Assembly: GCA_032718475.1 (NCBI GenBank)
Contig: JAUCBJ010001176.1
Coordinates: 55,830 to 119,829, forward strand
DNA: 64,000 nt
Direction of reading: 5' to 3'
From: Nemertoderma westbladi
Taxonomy: Eukaryota > Xenacoelomorpha > Nemertodermatida > Nemertodermatidae
Positions within the stretch are counted from its first letter, which is position 1, and the number at the start of each line of letters is the position of its first letter. The notes below the pieces were generated by a model. The model ran no database searches, was not told where the DNA came from, and worked only from the letters and a program-made list of their open reading frames with translations. The position numbers were made by a program, and so were the translations under genes. Positions 42,001 through 57,000 of the stretch are shown one piece after another.

Positions 42001-45000
42001 AAACATTTAATTTGCGAATAATCATGATAATGCATCATAATAAGTCCTTTATTTTTACGAAAATAGGATTACAGATCCAATATGGGACACTTTCATTGGA
42101 TGAGCTATTGGCTGAATTTTTAGGACCGTAAATTCACAGAGAGGACCACGTTTAGTGCCGTTTTTGTATCATGTTTTTAAAAGTTTAAAAGTACATTTTT
42201 GTAAAACTGAAAAATAAATTTAGAAACTAAGAAGTCGCATCCCTCCAGAAACCCTTGGTATTATTATACCTTAGACACTTATGATGCCGCATTTCTTACC
42301 TCCTCGTCCGCAGAATTGTGTTGCAACCATCCGCGAACCAGCCGGATATCCCTGGACCGATCGTCCGATCCTTTAAGGTCGTCCATCTTATTCTGAAGGT
42401 CGTGAATTACATTGTAGATATTGTTGTCGTGGTGTGGAACTACGCTACGGCAGGTTACACCGGATGTGTGGTGGCCATGGATGGGACAGAGAGAGTGGGA
42501 CGTGGGAGTGGGACGAGGGGATGGAAGAGGCGGGACCGAACGGGAACGGATGCGAGATGATTCACTGTGGGAGGGAAATAATCTCACTGAATAACTACTG
42601 ACTGCATCCAACAATATTAGTCTGGCAGATATTGCATTATATCTTGCATGGAAGTATATTGCAGTAAATGTTCTAACTGACTCGGGTTGGTAATATTGTT
42701 GTCATCAATAATCCCACTGATACCCAACTGGCATATTGAGGATTTTCCTAAAAGTTAGCAAATTCAACACCGGATCATGACTTTATATGCAAAAGCAACA
42801 CGATTTTCGATCCCCCAGGGGTGTGTTCCAAAACGGTTTTACTTAATATTATTCCAATGGGAGCAGCCACTGTTTCAAGTTAGAAAATGTGCTACAGTAT
42901 ATCGTAACGTTTCGATAATGAAGTATTGTACAGTTTTAGAATTAATTTAATAACCTATCGTTATTGCATCAACATCGATCTTAAATTCCTCAATTCTATT
43001 CCACAATTGCAATCAATGGGTGTATTAAATTCAAGTTCCAGCCAAACTAACTAACTAACTTTACATCATCGTCTCTGACAGCAAAATATGTGAGGTGCGC
43101 CATAAGATGGGGATTCCGGTGATGTAAGTTTAATTGTAATGGAAACATGTACCATTTGTTACCATTAGGTACCATTTGTTACCATTAGGTACCATTTGTT
43201 ACCATTAGGTACCATTTGTTCATTCTCAACAGTAAATTTTTTACTAAAATATCTGGAATCAATCAAATGAATTGTCTCAACCGTTGTTGCTGGGGACAAT
43301 TTTTTTTAAATGGAAATTACACAAAACCCTCAATGATGCAATCTGCGCATCATCGGATTATTGATCACAATAAAATTTCGTACCAAATTTACCCAAAACG
43401 TACTATATACTCTCCGAAACTCACAACAATGATTATATTATATACACACATGTGTATAGGCCAAATTAGAAAGTACTAAAATTTATTAATTGTAGTCCTA
43501 ATAAATGGTGACATCCCAGAATATATATATAGCCATCATGCATGATATACAACCATGTTAGCAATATATAGTATATATACAAAAATAATATAGCCACGCT
43601 ACCAAAATTATATACCAAAGTATATCCACGCACCACACTATACCAACATAAATACCAATATATATAATATTATACCAGCAAATAATATGTGTTTGCACCA
43701 CAGAGACTATAGAATAACTTACCGATGAACCGACGCTAAGTTGGTCTTTACATCCTCGCCAATGAGTGTGAGAGCCTCGCGAAGGGGGATGGCCAGATCG
43801 TAGTCTGTTTTACGAATCTCAACGAGGTCGGAATCTTTATGGAAGATTCGCTCTCTCGCCTGGTACATTGTTATAAAACCTTGGTCTCTGCAACAGATAC
43901 ATCGGTTTGATAAACCTCCTCCCATTATCATCAATATGAATATTTACGTTAGTATATACGGAATGTATTATAATATACGGAGTAACTGGTACCACTCATA
44001 TGAATGTGGAATTGTTTTACAAATAGGAAATGGCATATTTTACGAAGCCGCAATACGTAAGTGTTTACAATCAGCAACTAATATCCTAATTTACATCAGC
44101 ACCTAATATCCTAATTTACATCAGCACCTAATATCCTAATTTACATCAGCACCTAATATCCTAATTTACATCAGCAACCAATATCCTAATTTACATCAGC
44201 AACCAATATCCTAATTTACATCAGCACCTAATATCCTAATTTACATCAGCACCTAATATCCTAATTTACATCAGCTACTAATATCCTAATTTACATCAGC
44301 ACCTAATATCCTAATTTACATCAGCAACCAATATCCTAATTTACATCAGCAACCAATATCCTAATTTACATCAGCACCTAATATCCTAATTTACATCAGC
44401 ACCTAATATCCTAATTTACATCAGCTACTAATATCCTAATTTACATCAGCACCTAATATCCTAATTTACATCAGCTACTAATATCCTAATTGAAATCAGC
44501 ACCTAATATCCTAATTTACATCAGCACCTAATATCCTAATTTACATCAGCACCTAATATCCTAATTTACATCAGCACCTAATATCCTAATTTACATCAGC
44601 TACTAATATCCTAATTGACATCAGCACCTAATATCCTAATTTACATCAGCACCTAATATCCTAATTTACATCAGCTACTAATATCCTAATTTACATCAGC
44701 TACTAATATCGTAATTTAATATCCTACCTGCTAAGTCTCTGATCCGGATCCAATAGGGACGACTCGCTTTTACTCTTGTGCAGTGCGGGCAACGCTCTCA
44801 ATATTTGGGAGAGCGCCTCAGATGCGGCCTGATTGAGCGGAGATTCAGCCATAGTGAGAGCAGAAAGAATTTCATCTCTAATGGGGAAAATCATCAAAAC
44901 ATCAGTAAATACTTGTTAGCATAACAAATCAGCAGTTATTAGTTAGCATAACTAATAAGCAGTTATTAGTTAGCATAACTAATAAGTAGTTATTAGTTAG

Positions 45001-48000
45001 CATAACTAATCAGCAGTTATTAGTTAGCATAACTAATCAGCAGTTAGTAGTTATGCTAACTAATCAGCAGTTATTAGTTAGCATAACTAATCAGCAGTTA
45101 GTAGTTAGCATAACTAATAAGCAGTTATTAGTTAGCATAACTAATCAGCAGTTATTAGTTAGCATAACTAATAAGCAGTTATTAGTTAGCATAACTAATC
45201 AGCAGTTATTAGTTAGCATAACTAATCATCAGTTATTAGTTAGCATAACTAATAAGTAGTTATTAGTTAGCATAACTAATCAGCAGTTATTAGTTAGCAT
45301 AACTAATCAGCAGTTAGTAGTTATGCTAACTAATCAGCAGTTATTAGTTAGCATAACTAATCAGCAGTTAGTAGTTAGCATAACTAATAAGCAGTTATTA
45401 GTTAGCATAACTAATCAGCAGTTATTAGTTAGCATAACTAATAAGCAGTTATTAGTTAGCATAACTAATCAGCAGTTAGTAGTTATGCTAACTAATCAGC
45501 AGTTATTAGTTAGCATAACTAATCAGCAGTTAGTAGTTAGCATAACTAATAAGCAGTTATTAGTTAGCATAACTAATAAGCAGTTATTAGTTAGCATAAC
45601 TAATAAGTAGTTATTAGTTAGCATAACTAATCAGCAGTTATTAGTTAGCATAACTAATCAGCAGTTATTAGTTAGCATAACTAATCAGCAGTTATTAGTT
45701 AGCATAACTAATAAGTAGTTATTAGTTAGCATAACTAATCAGCAGTTATTAGTTAGCATAACTAATCAGCAGTTAGTAGTTATGCTAACTAATCAGCAGT
45801 TATTAGTTAGCATAACTAATCAGCAGTTAGTAGTTAGCATAACTAATAAGCAGTTATTAGTTAGCATAACTAATCAGCAGTTATTAGTTAGCATAACTAA
45901 TAAGCAGTTATTAGTTAGCATAACTAATCAGCAGTTAGTAGTTATGCTAACTAATCAGCAGTTATTAGTTAGCATAACTAATCAGCAGTTAGTAGTTAGC
46001 ATAACTAATAAGCAGTTATTAGTTAGCATAACTAATAAGCAGTTATTAGTTAGCATAACTAATAAGTAGTTATTAGTTAGCATAACTAATCAGCAGTTAT
46101 TAGTTAGCATAACTAATCAGCAGTTAGTAGTTATGCTAACTAATCAGCAGTTATTAGTTAGCATAACTAATCAGCAGTTAGTAGTTAGCATAACTAATAA
46201 GCAGTTATTAGTTAGCATAACTAATCAGCAGTTAGTAGTTAGCATAACTAATAAGCAGTTATTAGTTAGCGTAACTAATCAGCAGTTATTAGTTAGCATA
46301 ACTAATCAGCAGTTAGTAGTTATGCTAACTAATCAGCAGTTATTAGTTAGCATAACTAATCAGCAGTTAGTAGTTAGCATAACTAATAAGCAGTTATTAG
46401 TTAGCATAACTAATAAGCAGTTATTAGTTAGCATAACTAATAAGTAGTTATTAGTTAGCATAACTAATCAGCAGTTATTAGTTAGCATAACTAATCAGCA
46501 GTTAGTAGTTATGCTAACTAATCAGCAGTTATTAGTTAGCATAACTAATCAGCAGTTAGTAGTTAGCATAACTAATAAGTAGTTATTAGTTAGCATAACT
46601 AATCAGCAGTTATTAGTTAGCATAACTAATCAGCAGTTAGTAGTTATGCTAACTAATCAGCAGTTATTAGTTAGCATAACTAATCAGCAGTTAGTAGTTA
46701 GCATAACTAATAAGCAGTTATTAGTTAGCATAACTAATCAGCAGTTATTAGTTAGCATAACTAATAAGCAGTTATTAGTTAGCATAACTAATCAGCAGTT
46801 ATTAGTTAGCATAACTAATCAGCAGTTATTAGTTAGCATAACTAATACGCAGTTATTAGTTAGCATAACTAATCAGCAGTTAGTAGTTATGCTAACTAAT
46901 CAGCAGTTATTAGTTAGCATAACTAATCAGCAGTTAGTAGTTAGCATAACTAATAAGCAGTTATTAGTTAGCATAACTAATCAGCAGTTATTAGTTAGCA
47001 TAACTAATAAGCAGTTATTAGTTAGCATAACTAATCAGCAGTTATTAGTTAGCATAACTAATCAGCAGTTATTAGTTAGCATAACTAATACGCAGTTATT
47101 AGTTAGCATAACTAATCAGCAGTTATTAGTTAGCATAACTAATAAGCAGTTATTAGTTAGCATAACTAATCAGCAGTTATTAGTTAGCATAACTAATAAG
47201 CAGTTATTAGTTAGCATAACTAATCAGCAGTTATTAGTTAGAATAACTAATCAGCAGTTATTAGTTAGAATAACTAATCAGCAGTTATTAGTTAGCATAA
47301 CTAATAAGCAGTTATTAGTTAGCATAACTAATCAGCAGTTATTAGTTAGAATAACTAATCAGCAGTTATTAGTTAGAATAACTAATCAGCAGTTATTAGT
47401 TAGCATAACTAATACGCAGTTATTAGTTAGCATAACTAATAAGCAGTTATTAGTTAGCATAACTAATCAGCAGTTATTAGTTAGCATAACTAATAAGTAG
47501 TTATTAGTTAGCATAACTAATCAGCAGTTATTAGTTAGCATAACTAATCAGCAGTTATTAGTTAGCATAACTAATACGCAGTTATTAGTTAGCATAACTA
47601 ATCAGCAGTTATTAGTTAGCATAACTAATAAGCAGTTATTAGTTAGCATAACTAATCAGCAGTTATTAGTTAGCATAACTAATAAGCAGTTATTAGTTAG
47701 CATAACTAATCAGCAGTTATTAGTTAGAATAACTAATCAGCAGTTATTAGTTAGAATAACTAATCAGCAGTTATTAGTTAGCATAACTAATAAGCAGTTA
47801 TTAGTTAGCATAACTAATCAGCAGTTATTAGTTAGAATAACTAATCAGCAGTTATTAGTTAGAATAACTAATCAGCAGTTATTAGTTAGAATAACTAATC
47901 AGCAGTTATTAGTTAGAATAACTAATCAGCAGTTATTAGTTAGCATAACTAATAAGCAGTTATTAGTTAGCATAACTAATCAGCAGTTATTAGTTAGAAT

Positions 48001-51000
48001 AACTAATCAGCAGTTATTAGTTAGAATAACTAATCAGCAGTTATTAGTTAGAATAACTAATCAGCAGTTATTAGTTAGCATAACTAATAAGCAGTTATTA
48101 GTTAGCATAACTAATAAGCAGTTATTAGTTAGCATAACTATTATTTGACTATATTTTTACTGTTTATTTTTCATTTTGAGTAAAAATAAATAATAAAAGC
48201 AAAAATAAATATGTTAAAAGATAACTTGAGAAATCCAACTTACCCGCATGTAAGTTAGTTATTACAAGTTACACGGATATAAGTTAGTTATTCCAAACTC
48301 ACTTGGAGGTGAACACCATCTGTTTGATATTCTCGGTTTGGGTTTGTCTACTTGACGATTTAATTGGGGAAACTTTGTGAGGCTGATCGATTTTGGAGTC
48401 AATCTACGAAATAAACGAAACACTCGGATACAGATCGATATGTTAATAATAATATAATAATAAAACAATCCAATAATACCAACTTCGTTGTTCCTCGGAA
48501 ATAATTTTTTGTATATTTCAATGCTGGTCGAATGTAAATTACAGAGATAATATTTTGCGTTTTGGGCATTTTGAATAATTATTTTTATTATAAATTATAA
48601 ACAACATAGTTTGTCTGTGCAATTGGGGAGGCGACGCATATTTTCTACTTCGCATACTTTCTGGGATATTTTGAAAAAAAGCTCCAATTTTGTAAACCTT
48701 CTGAGAATGTGTTTTTATATAATAAATATTAACCGTTGCTAGGTAACTACTCCGTTGATATTATTGTAACTACAATAAATAAATCTAAAGGCCATGATAC
48801 ACCACAGGAGCGGCGAGCGGCAGCAGCCATTTGTGGTGTATCATCACCCATAGAAAATAATGTGTTCTATTTTTAAAAAGTGGCCGCTCGCCGCGGCCGC
48901 TCGCCGCTGCCGCTCGCCGCTCCTGTGGTGTATCATGGCCTTAACTGATTCGATGTTTTAAATAAATGAATTCAATGTAACTTACACGCCGCATTCTCTC
49001 CAACTGCTGTCTCGCCTCACGCAACTCGGACTCCGCTATTTTGTATCCGTTGTATTCGCACATCGGTATGAGAATGGAGTCCCGTGTTGGACTCCTATCG
49101 AAGTCTCGGGCGATCATAACGTTACGGATATCGTTGGCCTCGCCAACCAGATTACAGTTGACCCGTTCCAAGTCATCAATCTTATTCTACAGGTATAAAC
49201 CGACAATATAATAAATTATTAATATATTCTATAAATATTATTATTATTATTATTATAAATTAATTGTCGTATCGATGATATCCAATGTAAGTTGCAACAT
49301 AAATAAATCACTGTAATATAAAGTTATATAGATTATTATATTGTGTTTACAATATTTATATTATTTTAAAAATATAATATAAGAGATGTGTAATTTATGA
49401 AATAAGGCAATGGGGGGAAAGTGGCCGTGAATGGGAATGGGAAAGTGGGAAAGTCAAAATGGGAAAGTGGACACAAATAAGAAGTGATATTAGTTTATTG
49501 TTTTGGATAGAAACACGGTATCCTATAAACCTTGGAACATTTACACCGACGCACTGACAGCTGTTGTACGGACATACTGACAGCTGTTATTCGGGCGTAC
49601 TGACAGCTGTTATACGGACATACTGACAGCTGTTATACGGACATACTGACAGCTGTTATACGGACATACTGACAGCTGTTATACGGACATACTGACAGCT
49701 GTTATACGGATATACTGACAACAGCTGTTATACGGACATACTGACAGCTGTTATACGGACATACTGACAGCTGTAATACGGATATACTGACAGCTGTTAT
49801 ACGGACATACTAACAGCAGTTATTCGGATGTACTGACAGCTGTTATACGGACATACTGACAGCTGTTATACGGACATACTGACAGCTGTTATTCGGACAT
49901 ACCGACAGCTGTTATAAGGACATACTAACAGCTGTTATACGGACATACTGACAGCTGTTATACGGACATACTGACAGCTGTTATACGGATATACTGACAG
50001 CTGTTATACGGACATACTGACAGCTGTTATTCGGACATACCGACAGCTGTTATTCGGACATACCGACAGCTGTTATAAGGACATACTGACAGCTGTTATA
50101 CGGACATACTGACAGCTGTTATACGGACATACTGACAGCTGTTATACGGACATACTGACAGCTGTTATACGGACATACTGACAGCTGTTATACGGACATA
50201 CTGACAGCTGTTATACGGATATACTGACAGCTGTTATACGGACATACTGACAGCTGTTATACGGACATACTGACAGCTGTAATACGGATATACTGACAGC
50301 TGTTATACGGACATACTAACAGCAGTTATTCGGACATACTGACAGCTGTTATACGGACATACTGACAGCTGTTATACGGACATACTGACAGCTGTTATAC
50401 GGACATACTGACAGCTGTTATACGGACATACTGACAGCTGTTATACGGACATACTGACAGCTGTTATACGGATATACTGACAACAGCTGTTATACGGACA
50501 TACTGACAGCTGTTATACGGACATACTGACAGCTGTAATACGGATATACTGACAGCTGTTATACGGACATACTAACAGCAGTTATTCGGACATACTGACA
50601 GCTGTTATACGGACATACTGACAGCTGTTATACGGACATACTGACAGCTGTTATACGGACATACTGACAGCTGTTATACGGACATACTGACAGCTGTTAT
50701 ACGGATATACTGACAGCTGTTATACGGACATACTGACAGCTGTTATTCGGACATACCGACAGCTGTTATTCGGACATACCGACAGCTGTTATAAGGACAT
50801 ACTGACAGCTGTTATACGGACATACTGACAGCTGTTATACGGACATACTGACAGCTGTTATACGGACATACTGACAGCTGTTATACGGACATACTGACAG
50901 CTGTTATACGGACATACTGACAGCTGTTATACGGATATACTGACAGCTGTTATACGGACATACTGACAGCTGTTATACGGACATACTGACAGCTGTAATA

Positions 51001-54000
51001 CGGATATACTGACAGCTGTTATACGGACATACTAACAGCAGTTATTCGGACATACTGACAGCTGTTATACGGACATACTGACAGCTGTTATACGGACATA
51101 CTGACAGCTGTTATACGGACATACTGACAGCTGTTATACGGACATACTGACAGCTGTTATACGGATATACTGACAGCTGTTATACGGACATACTGACAGC
51201 TGTTATTCGGACATACCGACAGCTGTTATTCGGACATACCGACAGCTGTTATAAGGACATACTGACAGCTGTTATACGGACATACTGACAGCTGTTATTC
51301 GGACATACCGACAGCTGTTATAAGGACATACTGACAACTGTTATACGGACATACTGACAGCTGTTATTCGGACATACTAACAGCAGTTATTCGGACATAC
51401 CGAAAGCTGTTATACGGACATACTGACAGCTGTTATTCGGACATACCGACAGCTGTTATAAGGACATACTGACAGCTGTTATTCGGACATACCGACAGCT
51501 GTTATACGGACATACTGACAGCTGTTATTCGGACATACCGACAGCTGTTATAAGGACATACTGACAGCTGTTATACGGACATACTGACAGCTGTTATTCG
51601 GATGTACTGACAGCTGTTATACGGACATACTGACAGCTGTTATACGGACATACTGACAGCTGTTATTCGGACATACCGACAGCTGTTATAAGGACATACT
51701 GACAGCTGTTATACGGACATACTGACAGCTGTTATTCGGACATACCGACAGCTGTTATAAGGACATACTGACAGCTGTTATACGGACATACTGACAGCAG
51801 TTATTCGGACATACCGAAAGCTGTTATTCGGACATACTGACAGCTGTTATTCGGATGTACTGACAGCTGTTATACGGACATACTGACAGCTGTTATACGG
51901 ACATACTGACAGCTGTTATTCGGACATACCGACAGCTGTTATAAGGACATACTAACAGCAGTTATTCGGACATACCGACAGCTGTTATTCGGACATACTG
52001 ACAGCTGTTATTCGGATGTACTGGCAGCTGTTATACGGACATACTGACAGCTGTTATACGGACATACTGACAGCTGTTATTCGGACATACCGACAGCTGT
52101 TATAAGGACATACTGACAGCTGTTATAAGGACATACTTACAGCTGTTATTCGGACGTACTGACAGCTGTTATACGGACATACTGAAAGCTGTTATACGGA
52201 CATACTGACAGCTGTTATTCGGACATACTGACAGCTGTTATTCGGACGTACTGACAGCTGTTATTCGGACGTACTGACAGCTGTTATACGGACATACTGA
52301 CAGCTGTTATAAGGACATACTGACAGCTGTTATTCGGACGTACTGACAGCTGTTATACGGACATACTGACAGCTGTTATAAGGACATACTGACAGCTGTT
52401 ATTCGGACGTACTGACAGCTGTTATACGGACATACTGACAGCTGTTATACGGACATACTTACAGCTGTTATTCGGACGTACTGACAGCTGTTATACGGAC
52501 ATACTGACAGCTGTTATAAGGACATACTGACAGCTGTTATTCGGACGTACTGACAGCTGTTACACGGACATACTGACAGCTGTTATACGGACATACTGAC
52601 AGCTGTTATACGGACATACAGACAGCTGTTATACGGACATACTGACAGCTGTTATACGGACATACTAACAGCAGTTATACGGACATACTGACAGCTGTTA
52701 TACGGACATACTGACAGCTGTTATACGGACATACTGACAGCTGTTATACGGACATACTGACAGCTGTTATACGGACATACTGACAGCTGTTATACGGACA
52801 TACTGACAGCTGTTATACGGATATACTGACAGCTGTTATACGGACATACTGACAGCTGTTATTCGGACATACCGACAGCTGTTATTCGGACATACCGACA
52901 GCTGTTATAAGGACATACTGACAGCTGTTATAAGGACATACTGACAGCTGTTATACGGACATACTGACAGCTGTTATACGGACATACTAACAGCAGTTAT
53001 ACGGACATACTGACAGCTGTTATACGGACATACTGACAGCTGTTATACGGACATACTGACAGCTGTTATACGGACATACTGACAGCTGTTATAAGGACAT
53101 ACTGACAGCTGCTATTCGGACGTACTGACAGCTGTTACACGGACATACTGACAGCTGTTATACGGACATACTGACAGCTGTTATACGGACATACTGACAG
53201 CTGTTATACGGACATACTGACAGCTGTTATACGGACATACTAACAGCAGTTATACGGACATACTGACAGCTGTTATACGGACATACTGACAGCTGTTATA
53301 CGGACATACTGACAGCTGTTATACGGACATACTGACAGCTGTTATACGGACATACTGACAGCTGTTATACGGACATACTGACAGCTGTTATACGGATATA
53401 CTGACAGCTGTTATACGGACATACTGACAGCTGTTATTCGGACATACCGACAGCTGTTATTCGGACATACCGACAGCTGTTATAAGGACATACTGACAGC
53501 TGTTATACGGACATACTGACAGCTGTTATACGGACATACTGACAGCTGTTATTCGGACATACCGACAGCTGTTATAAGGACATACTGACAGCTGTTATAC
53601 GGACATACTGACAGCTGTTATTCGGACATACCGACAGCTGTTATAAGGACATACTGACAGCTGTTATACGGACATACTGACAGCAGTTATTCGGACATAC
53701 CGAAAGCTGTTATTCGGACATACTGACAGCTGTTATTCGGATGTACTGACAGCTGTTATACGGACATACTGACAGCTGTTATACGGACATACTGACAGCT
53801 GTTATTCGGACATACCGACAGCTGTTATAAGGACATACTAACAGCAGTTATTCGGACATACCGACAGCTGTTATTCGGACATACTGACAGCTGTTATTCG
53901 GATGTACTGGCAGCTGTTATACGGACATACTGACAGCTGTTATACGGACATACTGACAGCTGTTATTCGGACATACCGACAGCTGTTATAAGGACATACT

Positions 54001-57000
54001 GACAGCTGTTATAAGGACATACTTACAGCTGTTATTCGGACGTACTGACAGCTGTTATACGGACATACTGAAAGCTGTTATACGGACATACTGACAGCTG
54101 TTATACGGACATACTGACAGCTGTTATAAGGACATACTGACAGCTGTTATTCGGACGGAGTGACAGCTGTTATTCGGATGTACTAACAGCTGTTATTCGG
54201 ATGTACTGACAGCTGTTATTCGGACGTACTAACAGCTGTTATTCGGACATACCGACAGCTGTTATAAGGACATACTGACAGCTGTTATAAGGACATACTT
54301 ACAGCTGTTATTCGGACGTACTGACAGCTGTTATACGGACATACTGAAAGCTGTTATACGGACATACTGACAGCTGTTATACGGACATACTGACAGCTGT
54401 TATAAGGACATACTGACAGCTGTTATTCGGACGGAGTGACAGCTGTTATTCGGATGTACTAACAGCTGTTATTCGGATGTACTGACAGCTGTTATTCGGA
54501 CATACCGACAGCTGTTATAAGGACATACTGACAGCTGTTATAAGGACATACTTACAGCTGTTATTCGGACGTACTGACAGCTGTTATAAGGACATACTGA
54601 CAGCTGTTATTCGGACGGAGTGACAGCTGTTATAAGGACGTACTGACAGCTGTTATTCGGACGTACTGGCAGCTGTTATTCGGACGGAGTGACAGCTGTT
54701 ATAAGGATGTACTACAGCTGTTATTCGGACATACCGACAGCTGTTATTCGGACGGAGTGACAGTTGTTATTCGGACGGAGTGACAGCTATTATTCGGACG
54801 GCGGAGTGACAGCTGTTATTCGGACGGAGTGACAGCTGTTATTCGGACGGAGTGACAGCTGTTATTAGGACGGAGTGACAGCTGTTATAAGGATGTACTG
54901 ACAGCTGTTATTCGGACATACTGAGAGCTGTTATACGGACGGAGTGACAGCTGATATATGGATGCACTGACAGCTGTTATTCGGACATACCGACAGCTGT
55001 TATAAGGATGTACTGACAGCTGTTATTCGGATGTACTGACAGCTGTTATTCGGACGGAGTGACAGCTGTTATTCGGACGGAGTGACAGCTGTTATTCGGA
55101 CGGAGTGACAGCTGTTATTCGGACGGAGTGACAGCTCTTATTCGGACGGAGTGACAGCTGTTATTCGGACAGAGTGACAGCTGTTATTCGGACGGAGTGA
55201 CAGCTGTTATTCGGACGGAGTGACAGCTGTTATTCGGACGGAGTGACAGCTGTTATTCGGACGGAGTGACAGCTGTTATTCGGACGGAGTGACAGCTGTT
55301 ATTCGGACGGAGTGACAGCTGTTATTCGGACGGAGTGACAGCTGTTATTCGGACGGAGTGACAGCTGTTATTCGGACGGAGTGACAGCTGTTATTCGGAC
55401 GGAGTGACAGCTGTTATTCGGACGGAGTGACAGCTGTTATTCGGACGGAGTGACAGCTGTTATTCGGACGGAGTGACAGCTGTTATTCGGACGGAGTGAC
55501 AGCTGTTATTCGGACGGAGTGACAGCTGTTATTCGGACGGAGTGACAGCTGTTATTCGGACGGAGTGACAGCTGTTATTCGGACGGAGTGACAGCTGTTA
55601 TTCGGACGGAGTGACAGCTGTTATTCGGACGGAGTGACAGCTGTTATTCGGACGGAGTGACAGCTGTTATTCGGATGGACTAACAACTAACCTTCATTGA
55701 TTCATTGTCCTGATTGATATTGAACGACTCGTTATCCCGAAGTTGCAATGTTCTCAACTCGTCTTCCAGATCAGAAACTCGCTGCAATAACTTCGCTTCT
55801 ATCGCCTGTAGTTGCTTCACGAGTTCTTGGGCGAGGTTGCGTTCCAGCTAAGTGTATTTAGTTATACGATATAAGGTTTAGGGAAAGTCGGCGATTTACC
55901 AACATTTTGTTCAGCTTTCTCAGAGTTATCACGCTAGTAAGGCAACAGTTCCAAAAGTACAGTAACAAGCAATGGGTGGATGGGTGGGTTAAATCCATAT
56001 TAATGAGAGTGGCCACTAGAACCAGTAACTTGCACGTTTCGGCTTATTGATTGTAATTTTTAACATTGACCAACCTGATTGTCTGCCGTTTTTGCATCGA
56101 TCATCTGTAACTTCCTAACCAATGCGTCGATTTGGCCCAACAACCCTAGCTTAGTTTCCTGGGCTGCTGATAACTCCGCCTATAAATAATATTTGATGAT
56201 TTACATTACTTGTTATTATTATCTGATTTGTTTACAATTAGTGATGAAAGGATTTAGTATAAAAATGTGATTTAAAGCAAACCACAATAATAACTGTAGG
56301 TATATCCCTAATCTCCAATGATTACCTGTAACTGCTGATGTTTCCGCCCAGCTTGCTGCACCATGGAACTCAAATGTTTCGTAGCTGATCGTAACTTCTT
56401 TATTTCTGATTCCATTGCTTCCTGATTCATTATGGAGTCCTGAAGAATTATTACAAATATAATTATATAATCTGTTATATCTGTGTTTGTATTATAGACA
56501 GGCATACATACATACATACATACATACATACATAAATACATACATACATAAATACATACATACATACATACATACATACATACATACATACATACATACA
56601 TACATACATACATACATACATACATACATACATACATACATACATACAAACATACATACAAACATACATACAAACATACATACATTCAATAAGATAACGA
56701 GTCAATTCACAGAAAATTTAATTTTTAAGACAAAATATTTATTATTATATTAGGGAGATATAATATCAATATCAATATAAATTAATTGAATATAATCAAC
56801 GTATAAAAATCATACAATATAAAACCATACAAATAAATAAAAATAAATATTAAAACAGATAAATAAACATACCTTAATGCTTCGTCCTTCCTTCTCTAGG
56901 TCTTTAATTCTTTGCGCCATCTCGCGGTTTTCACGCTCACTGTTCTCCAGCTGTTTCTTAGACAACAGTTGCTTCTGTTTCAAGGAATCGTTTTCACCTA

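Noticed and set aside
45053-47500. Long open frames encoding repeats of LLVSITNQQ
   Set aside because: They follow directly from the 27-bp unit being a multiple of three without a stop codon in one frame, lie in an intron on the opposite strand to the gene, and have no composition change at their ends.
44064-55684. Possible CRISPR-like arrays
   Set aside because: Units are directly contiguous with no unique spacers, and the context is a eukaryotic intron. They are minisatellites.
56308-56753. ORFs of Met-Tyr-Val-Cys and Thr-Tyr-Ile-His repeats
   Set aside because: Produced by the (CATA)n microsatellite in intron 2; only 56326-56439 is coding, as exon 3.
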